Assembly: GCA_963920525.1 (NCBI GenBank)
Contig: OY986437.1
Coordinates: 28,601,063 to 28,665,062, forward strand
DNA: 64,000 bases
Direction of reading: 5' to 3'
Source of the DNA: Dichetophora obliterata
Lineage: Eukaryota; Arthropoda; Insecta; Diptera; Sciomyzidae
Positions within the stretch are counted from its first letter, which is position 1; the number at the start of each line of letters is the position of its first letter. This document shows, piece by piece, positions 57,045 to 64,000 of the stretch. The notes beneath the pieces are model-generated. The model ran no database searches. It saw only the letters and a program-made list of their open reading frames with translations, and was not told the DNA's origin. The position numbers and the translations under genes were made by a program.

Positions 57045-57658
57045 TTTTATTTATTTATTTAATTCATTTCATCAAACAGAGTACTTTATTCCCTTACTGA
57101 TTACTTATATAATCTAATAACTTAAGTGAATTTAGTAATTTGATACAAATTTAAAATGATTCTCTAGAGCTATTATATATAAAAGAAAAAATTTTAAACG
57201 CACTTCTACTTAAACTTAGATTAAAATCTTTATATTGGCACACAGAGTTTGCCAGTCTTAAGCAACGAGTTATAGGTTCATTCACGCTGTAATTCACTCT
57301 ATGAAAAGGTTCATAAAATAGATTTTGAGCCCTTAGAACACGTGAAGGTATGAGAAAATTAATTTGATAAAGAAGAAAAGAACATTTAATATCAAAGCAT
57401 ATTAAATCTCTCACAAACATAATAGCAAAATATTTGCGCCGATTAAATAAAGATTGTATACCTAGATGAAACCTTCTAGCATTATATTCAGGCATATCAA
57501 TATCCCATCTCAAACGACTTATTGAAAATCTCGTAAAACGTCTCTGAATTTTTTTTCTATTCTGTTAGAAGCACATGCATAAAAGGGATCCCATATTAAG
57601 CAACAATACTCTCTAAAATAGATTTTAGAGAAACGGGATCACAAAGGTCTTTAGAGTT
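57045..57658 (-). pseudogene. CR1-like LINE RT C-terminus and tail (left part of split element)
   Basis: Minus strand: after an insertion junction at 57658, KDLCDPVSLKSILES and a degenerate region, then an open stretch 57513-57151 with YNARRFHLGIQSLFNRRK, INFLIPSRVLRAQNLFYEPF and HRVNYSVNEPITRCLRL, the T1/Q-type C-terminus. The 3' end has TAAA repeats at 57045-57062. The upstream RT part resumes at 60022, beyond another LINE. Confidence 0.82.
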
Positions 57659-60016
57659 TTATTTATTTATTTTTTATTTTTATTTATTTAGAAATAGTAA
57701 TGTTTACATATAAGACAGAGTCTTTTGAATGCATTACGCAGTTTAGAATAACAACTAGTTATAAAAAACAGAAAAATAAATATAACTTAAAACTAACATT
57801 TAGTGATTTAACAAAAATAATAAATATTATAGCAACAGCTAGTCATAAATAACAACAAATCATGAATGAACAAAAAAACATCATTAGATTATTAGATAAA
57901 AAAGAAAAAACTTAAATTATTTTTATTCTATTAGATGAAGAAATAGTAAGTTTAGATAGATTTAATAGATAGAAGATAGTATTAAGAATAGTATTCTAAA
58001 ATTTCATGCTTAAAGTTGCGTTTGTTTTGAATAATTTTAATTCTTAGAGGTAACGAGTTCCAAATTCTGATAGCGTTTACAAAGAAAAGTCTGTTTGAGT
58101 TAAAAAAATTGTATCTCGGGATAATAAGGTTCATGTTTCTATTCGATCTGCAAAATTGTTACTTATCAAATAAATATTTAGGTGTTTTTGTGTAAATCAA
58201 ATTATGCAAAAATATGCAGTTCCTGGCATCCAGATAATTGAACATTTTGCAACCAAGTATTTGATTGCTCAAATGACTAACGCGGTCAAACTTTCTGAGG
58301 CCATAAACATATCTGACAGCGTTATTAAAAGCTTGTTGTAACTTTAGTTTGGACCTCGAATCGAGTTTACTATACACAACATCTGAGTACGTAATGAATG
58401 GCATTATAAGCTGGAGTACCAAATTTCTCCTCGTGTCGACGGGTACAAATGATGCTGTCCACCTCAGGTTCCGAAGGGCATAATAAATCTTAGAAACAAC
58501 CGAATTAATGTGATCCTCACAAGAAAGTGAAGAGTTAATGTGGTATCCAAGATTTTTAACTTTATCAACAAATCTTAGCCCTACACCATTAAGATAAATC
58601 GTTGGTATATCAGACAAAGAGTAACTAGATTTAAAGATCGGTAAAACAAATGACTTCAGTGGATTCAGATTAAGCTTATTAGCTCTAGCCCATTTAGTTA
58701 TTTTTCTCAAATCCTCGTTCATCCTGAGACATAAATTATCAACAAGACCAATAGGACTGGCCAAGTACAATTGAAGATCATCAGCATATGCATGCATGGT
58801 TACATGACGGCATTTGCTGAATATATCATTTTTAAACATTGAAAATAACAACGGACCAAGTACTGAGCCTTGAGGAACCCCACAAGATAAGTAACAGAAA
58901 GCGGACAGACTATCTCCCACCCTAACTCTTTGAGACCTTCCCACCAGGTAACTATAGAACAGACGGACCGAAGTGCTAGAAAACCCAAAGTTTACATATA
59001 ATTTTTGGCACAATATTGTATGATCAACGGAATCAAATGCTTTCGAAAAATCTAAGAGAGAGAGCAAGTTTATGCTGCCTAGATCAAATGACACTCTGAT
59101 GTCGTCTAAAATCTTTATAATAGCTGTAGAGCAGCTGTGCCCTGGACGAAATCCAGACTGAAGTGGGGATAAAAGGTCAAATCTTCGAATGTGTTCTGAG
59201 ATTTGCACGGCCATAAGAGACTCAAAAACTTTTGATAACGATGATAACAGACTTACAGGACGATAATCAGACAGATCACACGCATTAGTTTTTTTCGCTA
59301 TGGGAATAATTGTTGCTGATTTCCAAACATTAGGGAAGCATGAACTTGTGAAGCAGTGATTAAATATGTGGGTAAGTGGGCTGAGAATGAATGGTAAAAT
59401 AAGTTTAATAAATTTAATGGATATTCCATCATCACCCACTGCATTGGATTTAATTTTGTTTACACACCGCGCTACATCACACTCATCTACAACAACAAAC
59501 TCAAAATAAGGTGAATATTCAGATGTTAAAGTTCTTGTGTTATAGTCGATCACATTACCAGAAGACGTAGAGCTTGCAACAAAGTATTCGTTAAGAATAT
59601 TAGGATCGATCTGACAATCATCGGTTTTCACCTTGCATACACCAGCTTGTTTTAAATTGTTCCATAGCTTTTTGGATGGTTGTGCTGAACTTAACTTAGA
59701 CATAAAAAATATACGTTTTGATGATTTAACTGTAGAGTTAGCTACGTTTCTTGATCTTTTGTGCTGTTCCCAATTTGATGTTGTTGGATTTCTTTTCCAG
59801 CGGTTATAATCTTTATTTCGTTTTTTAAGGGCTAATCTTACATAATTTGTAAACCAGGGACAGCTTGTATTCTTTACTCGGCGAGTGATTAATGGAACAT
59901 GCAGGTCATAAAGTTCACTGATTCTGAGCTAAACTGAGCATTAGCTAAACGACCAGCATTCAGACCAATTTGTAGTAGACAAGTCACTACACAAAGAGAC
60001 ATAATCAACAACAACT
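57659..60016 (-). mobile_element. CR1/L2-group LINE inserted in a CR1, 5'-truncated
   Basis: Tail (TTTA)n-like at 57660-57690 on the plus strand; RT runs right to left to about 59930; an endonuclease-RT linker reaches 60016. GAGTT at 57654-57658 and 60017-60021 is the target duplication. Joining the flanks gives the CR1 protein order IIRNS-KDLCDP, which supports the boundaries. Same family as 15616-16764 and 31939-33430. Confidence 0.88.
57985..59930 (-). pseudogene. LINE reverse transcriptase, long frame with one internal stop
   Basis: Open from about 59930 (LYDLHVPLITRRVKNTSCPW linker) through an ATG at 59703 and on for 514 codons to a TAA at 58156. Motifs: WKSATIIPIAKK, LSDYRPVSLLSSLSKVFESL, LLDFSKAFDSVDH (first Asp, about residue 218 from 59703), SCGVPQGSVLGPLLFSMF and HAYADDLQLYL (about residues 305-308). 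Past the TAA the same frame continues ~58 codons with the family C-terminus NSNRLFFVNAIRIWNSLP and stops near 57985. So the catalytic part is uninterrupted and a single stop removes the tail. The endonuclease is missing. Confidence 0.9.
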
Positions 60017-60021
60017 GAGTT

Positions 60022-60238
60022 CCTGATTATAAAGCCTAACATACCATTGGCCTTTGCAACAATATAGTCTATATGTCTTGAAAATGTGAGTTTGATATCA
60101 AGAATAACTCCAAGATCTTTTTTCTCGGTAATTCTTGGCAAAATCTTATTTCCTAGCTCATATGGGTAAAACGCAGGAGAAACAATTCTGCAGAAAGTCA
60201 TGCTTTGGCATTTTAATATATTAAGGGGCAATAAATCT
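60022..60238 (-). pseudogene. CR1-like RT fragment (right part of split element)
   Basis: Minus strand: LPLNILKCQSMTFCR, then KKDLGVILDIKLTFSRHIDY and IVAKANGMLGFIIRNS up to the GAGTT duplication. It is collinear with the piece at 57045-57658. It starts abruptly at about 60238, where a sense CR1 begins, giving a head-to-head arrangement. Confidence 0.82.
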
Positions 60239-60254
60239 TGCAATCAACCTGGTA

Positions 60255-60652
60255 GTCCTACGTCATTTTTAGACCCCCTTCTTCCTCCAAAAGTGAAATT
60301 GACACTAAACTCCTGCGAAGGCACTGAGAGCAGATATGCCCTTTCTCGCCTCAGGGAGAACAACGTTTATAACAATGTTCGCCTGTATCTCGCTTATATG
60401 TATAAAGCCCCTGATTCAACATGCATTGAAGGCAAGACCAAAACTAATCTTAGAGTATTAATTCGGCAAGAAGGTCTTCCTACCGGTGTTGAAGACTTGC
60501 GTAATTTATTTGTCCGCTTTCACGAGCACCTCGGTGTAACGGTTGATCAAGTCAAGATGGATCTGGAAACCTATGGCGCTCATGTCAGAGCTAAACATGT
60601 TTCTCTTCTTCAAAAATCTCGTAAAGAGCAACAGCAATATTATCGTTCCTAA
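60255..60652 (+). pseudogene. Putative CR1 ORF1 C-terminal part, divergent
   Basis: Open frame to a stop at 60652: ESRYALSRLRENNVYNNVRL, then KTKTNLRVLIRQEGLPTGVE and HLGVTVDQVKMDLETYGAHV, ending RKEQQQYYRS. It precedes and overlaps ORF2 by ~110 bp, the place of ORF1 in a LINE. It does not resemble the ORF1 C-terminus at 36850-37080, so it is either another ORF1 type or a different frame of damaged sequence. There is no true start (truncated). Confidence 0.5.
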
Positions 60653-61904
60653 CTCTTCTTACTTAAATATATTCTACCATAACTGTGGCGGCATGAGAAG
60701 CAAATTAAACAAACTTTATGTTGACGCTAAATCATGCCACTTCAATGTCCTAGTATTCACTGAGACATGGCTAAACGAAACCTTCAATAATGAGGAAATT
60801 CTTGATAGCAATTGGACTGTCTTCAGAAAGGATCGGGACTACTCCTCAACAGGTCTTTCTCGAGGAGGTGGTGTCCTTGTAGCATCTCACAATTCCCTTT
60901 CAAGTGAGCTAATAGACACACCTAACCATAAACTGTTCGATCACCGAATTATTAGAGTTTGTTCAGGTAAAAGTCTCAATGTGTACATAGGTGTCGTTTA
61001 CATTCCTCCCGGCTCAAGTGAAACAACATACAACGAGCTATATGAAACACTGACCACCTTTACCTCCACCCTAAAAGAGGAAGATAAAGTTGTTATTCTT
61101 GGTGACTTCAATCGCCCAAATATATCTTTTGTCACCGACGAAAACGACAACTTTCTTCTTCCTGTAAATCTTTCTAATGCCATAGACTTCAACTTACTTA
61201 GCACCTTTTATGGCAGTGACTTGCAGCAAGTCTCTTCTGTACAAAATCAGAATGGCAGATGGTTGGACCTAATTTTTACTAACTCGTATGAAGAAGTGAA
61301 GGTTAGTCCATGCATGGGAGCAGAAAATTTATTAACCAACACTGTTCATCATACAGCCTTAAAAGTTGTTTTCTCTGCTAATGACATCAACTTTACCCAG
61401 TCTTATAATAACACCATTGCGTACGATTACCTCAACGCCGATTATGAAAGAATAAAATGTTATCTTAGTTCTCTAAATTGGAATCATATTCTATTCAATT
61501 TAGATTTAGACAGTGCTGTCTCTATATTTTATCAGCACATTTTTACCGCTATCGAAAGTTATGTGCCAATAATAAAGAAAAAGAATAAGCTCACAGTACC
61601 ATGGCTAGACAACAATCTCAGATTTTTGAGGAATCAAAGAAATAAAATCTACAAACTTCTCAAAAACACTGATAATATAAGCGATGAACTGAAGCTTAGA
61701 TATGACGAGCTATCAAGAGAGTTCTCTATCAAGTCAGAAGAAGCGTACAAGTTGTACACGAACATCATCGGAGAAAAAATTGTCCAAGAGCCGAGAAAAT
61801 TCTTTGACTTTGTTAACATGAAGCGCAAATCTAGCGACTATCCATCGTCTATGTTTAAAGGTAATGTCACTTCGTCCAATTCTCTTGAAATAAGCTTGAA
61901 ATAA
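60543..61904 (+). CDS. CR1 ORF2 N-terminus: APE-type endonuclease, open
   Basis: 453 open codons. The first ATG in frame is near 60573; the frame itself begins upstream at a non-ATG codon. The full set of APE-like endonuclease motifs is present: FYHNCGG (Asn, residue 47), VFTETWLN (Glu, 74), LSRGGGVLVA, VYIPPGSS, VILGDFNRP (Asp, 188), WLDLIFTNS (Asp, 242) and TVHHTALK (His, 269-270; commonly SDH). These nick target DNA for target-primed reverse transcription. The region after ~280 is the linker to RT. It ends by a frameshift near 61890, so the protein would lack RT. Confidence 0.87.
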   Translation: MIKSRWIWKPMALMSELNMFLFFKNLVKSNSNIIVPNSSYLNIFYHNCGGMRSKLNKLYVDAKSCHFNVLVFTETWLNETFNNEEILDSNWTVFRKDRDYSSTGLSRGGGVLVASHNSLSSELIDTPNHKLFDHRIIRVCSGKSLNVYIGVVYIPPGSSETTYNELYETLTTFTSTLKEEDKVVILGDFNRPNISFVTDENDNFLLPVNLSNAIDFNLLSTFYGSDLQQVSSVQNQNGRWLDLIFTNSYEEVKVSPCMGAENLLTNTVHHTALKVVFSANDINFTQSYNNTIAYDYLNADYERIKCYLSSLNWNHILFNLDLDSAVSIFYQHIFTAIESYVPIIKKKNKLTVPWLDNNLRFLRNQRNKIYKLLKNTDNISDELKLRYDELSREFSIKSEEAYKLYTNIIGEKIVQEPRKFFDFVNMKRKSSDYPSSMFKGNVTSSNSLEISLK

Positions 61905-63535
61905 ACTTGTATGCCGATCACTTTAAGGAGGTCTTTTGTCTTCCTACCACCTTATCTGAAACTTCTCCTAGCTCAACTATTATAGTTGATAGTTTGTATT
62001 AAACCCAGGAAGAGATTTCTAATGCAATAAAAGAACTGGATATATAAAAGGGACCAGGGCCAGACTTAATACCTACAAGCTTTTTGGTGCGATGTTTAGA
62101 CCAACTGCTATTGCCATTACACATAATCTTTAACGAATCACTGGTTTGTGGGACCAGTCATATTCCTTCATATTGGAAATCATCCCATCTTACGCCAATT
62201 TACAAGAATGGTGATAAAAGATCAGTTGAAAATTATAGAGGCATAGCAATCTTGTCAGCCATTCCAAAACTTTTTGAAAAACTTATTTGTGAAAAGCTAA
62301 CAAGTTTCATAAACCCACGTCTAAATGAGCAGCAACACGGGTTCCGAAAAGGGCGATCTACCACCACTAATCTCATTATTATGGTATCAGATGTATTAGT
62401 CAAAATGGAAAAAGGGCACCAAATAGATGCTGTTTATACTGATTTCAGTAAAGCTTTTGATCGAGTTGATCACAACATTCTTATATATAAGTTAGAAAAA
62501 TTTGGTGTTGCAGGGTCCATACTAAGTTGGCTAAAATCATATTTAAACGGCAGATCCCAGTTTGTTAAATTCCAGGGAGTTCTATCGAAAAAAATTGCAG
62601 TCTCCTCGGGAGTTCCGCAAGGTAGTCATCTTGGTCCTCTTCTTTTCAACATATTCATATCCGATCTGTCAGAAGTTCTTAACGATATCCCACATCTTAT
62701 GTATGCAGATGATTTAAAAATGTACTAGATCAATTCAAGTTCAATTCAATCAGATGTAGATGTAAATGTTTTGCAATCAAAACTGTTGTCTCTTGAGCAA
62801 TGGTGTTTTCAAAATAAACTACATCTTAAATGCAGTGTTATGAGCTTTTCTCGTAAAAACAACGTAACATTACATACCTACCACCTCAATAGTATCGAAC
62901 TAAAAAGGGTCAACCATATAGTGGATCTTGGAGTTGTCTTAGATTGCAAGATGCGCTTTAATCTGCACTATGATAAAATTGTGTCCAGGGCCAGCAAACA
63001 GCTCGGTTTTATAAAAAGACGTGCAAATGAGTTCAAGAATATATGGGTCACTACATCCTTGTAACGTTCATTAGTGCGCCCAATACTTGAATATGCATGC
63101 ATAATTTGGAATCCATCTTTCGATTCCCATAGAGAAAGAATTGGGTCTATTCAAAAGCAGTTCTTACTATACGCGCTTAGAGATATGTACAACCCCCATG
63201 ATTATTGTAGCCTTCCATCATATGAACATAGACTCAGCCTTTGAAATTTGATGCCACTATCAACAAGAAGATCGTTATTGGGCTCATGCTTCACATTTGA
63301 TGTAATTAATGGTGCTATTCACAGCGAATATATTTCTAATATGATTTCCTTTAACGATCCAATTAGGCGCACTAGGCATACTCTATTGTTAACTGAATAT
63401 CAGCACCAAACTACATATGCAAATAATGAACCCATCAATCGTTGTTGCAGAGAATTTAATAATATCTCTATATACTACTCACCTTCTATGTCCAAATCCT
63501 CTTTCAAGCAAACCCTAATCACTTTATATAAATAA
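61905..63535 (+). pseudogene. CR1 ORF2 reverse transcriptase, in-frame stops
   Basis: One frame throughout, shifted relative to the endonuclease: YADHFKEVFCLP, then stops near 62000 and 62046, GPDLIPTSFLVRCLDQ, SSHLTPIYKNGDKRSVENYR, YTDFSKAFDRVDHN, SSGVPQGSHLGPLLFNIF and LMYADDLKMY (62702-62713 for YADD), a stop at 62726, LEQWCFQNKLHLKC, LGVVLDCKMRFNLHYD, a stop at 63062, RSLVRPILEYACIIWNP, a stop at 63242, and the C-terminal LLTEYQHQTTYANNEPINRC to a natural stop at 63535. The catalytic motifs are conserved, so decay is recent relative to the other LINEs. Confidence 0.88.
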
Positions 63536-63769
63536 ATCACCCTATATAAATCACTCAGTAATCAGAATTAACACAGGCCTCAGATAAACTACATACATGT
63601 ATGGATTTATATGTATAAGCATTTAGTTTAATAAATCAAAATTCTTTAACATCCCTCTCCAAATCTCCCATTTACGTCCTTTTGTCCTTATAGTCTTTAA
63701 GAATAATATATATACATCGTATCTTAAGTGTGTATATAGTCTCTCTTGTTTTCCTCCTCTTCTCTTAGT

Positions 63770-63830
63770 TTTGACATGGTTTTTGAAATCATGTCAATCC
63801 GGTGGGCGGAGTATGCCCACTAAGAGCACC
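63770..63830 (+). other. CR1 3'-terminal stem-loops
   Basis: TGACATGGTTTTTGAAATCATGTCA-type hairpin (TGACATG / CATGTCA) immediately followed by GGTGGGC GGAGTAT GCCCACT. These sit ~130-180 bp before the A-rich end, where CR1-group LINEs carry short hairpins thought to be recognised by their own RT. The role is inferred from position. Confidence 0.6.
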
Positions 63831-64000
63831 AAATAAAAAATAAAATAAAAACAAGGAAAGGGGAGAAGAAAAACAAAAAACTTAGTAATAAGTAAACAAA
63901 ACCTGTTAGAATAAGTTAGAATAAGTAAATTGCATTGCCTTGTTTGGCCAATAAATAAATAAAAAAAAAAAATAAAATAAAATTGCTACTACACCAAAAA

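Larger units (their letters stand above)
60240..63995 (+). mobile_element. CR1-like LINE, sense, 5'-truncated in ORF1
   Basis: ORF1 C-terminus, overlapping ORF2 (endonuclease, RT) and a 3' region with two stem-loops and an A-rich tail (63957-63990), all on the plus strand. It reaches the end of the window, so the target duplication cannot be checked. Damage is modest: one frameshift and about five in-frame stops in ORF2. The T1/Q-like wording (SSGVPQGSHLGPLLF) groups it with CR1. Confidence 0.88.

Overview
The window is nuclear DNA of an insect, most likely a higher fly (Brachycera, possibly a tephritid). The species call is inference. It rests on the strongly AT-rich base composition, short CAA/GTT runs, many small inverted-repeat elements, and the mix of T1/Q-like CR1 LINEs, LOA-like LINEs with RNase H, Bari-like and long-TIR Tc1 elements, a pogo/Tigger element and hAT elements. 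I found no convincing host exon, no structural RNA gene, no prokaryotic-style operon and no CRISPR array. Nearly all protein-like sequence is transposon-derived, and nearly all of it is broken. The window reads as a heterochromatin-like, intergenic or large-intron landscape built by repeated insertion of elements into elements.

Layout. 1-7.2 kb: a truncated MITE of the CACCCA family, a duplicated tRNA-like module, a 224-bp MITE, an antisense endonuclease relic, a foldback/tandem repeat with a tRNA-like core, a ~60-bp-period minisatellite and a 144-bp Harbinger-like MITE. 7.2-11.7 kb: a sense LOA-like LINE relic split by an antisense LOA-like LINE (8-bp target duplication), which is itself split by a Bari-like Tc1 element (TA) and a 141-bp MITE (TAA). 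11.7-15.2 kb: unique AT-rich DNA with one truncated MITE. 15.2-20.3 kb: a ~150-bp satellite broken by a CR1/L2-group LINE and then by a CR1 LINE that is split by a 1,638-bp Tc1 element. 20.3-27.2 kb: an unclassified repeat ending in (CAAA)n, an intron-containing hAT-like transposase relic and a pogo/Tigger relic holding a nested MITE. 27.2-33.4 kb: a 1.25-kb MITE, a palindrome of LINE tails interrupted by a hAT element, and an antisense LINE holding the only complete 437-bp CACCCA MITE.

33.4-37.8 kb: a CR1 element with a PHD-finger ORF1, broken by a TTA-flanked MITE and by an antisense CR1 (GAGATT duplication). 37.8-39.1 kb: a tRNA-like repeat. 39.154-46.942 kb: a 7.8-kb interval bounded by hAT-type ends and a perfect 8-bp duplication, filled with nested foldback elements. 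48.2-54.9 kb: a tandem array broken by a candidate solo LTR (TG...CA, AAAT duplication) and by a 3.25-kb TIR element that is the long relative of the 437-bp MITE. 57-60.2 kb: an antisense CR1 relic broken by a long LINE ORF (GAGTT duplication). 60.2-64 kb: a sense CR1 with an open endonuclease frame, an RT frame with a few stops, and 3' stem-loops.

The parts do not form a pathway. What they give is a relative insertion chronology: at least eight insertions can be dated against their hosts because the flanking target-site duplications, and in several cases the host reading frame, rejoin cleanly. The most novel material is non-coding: the CACCCA family with its 437-bp and 3.25-kb forms, the tRNA-like-core foldback family, and the 7.8-kb composite.
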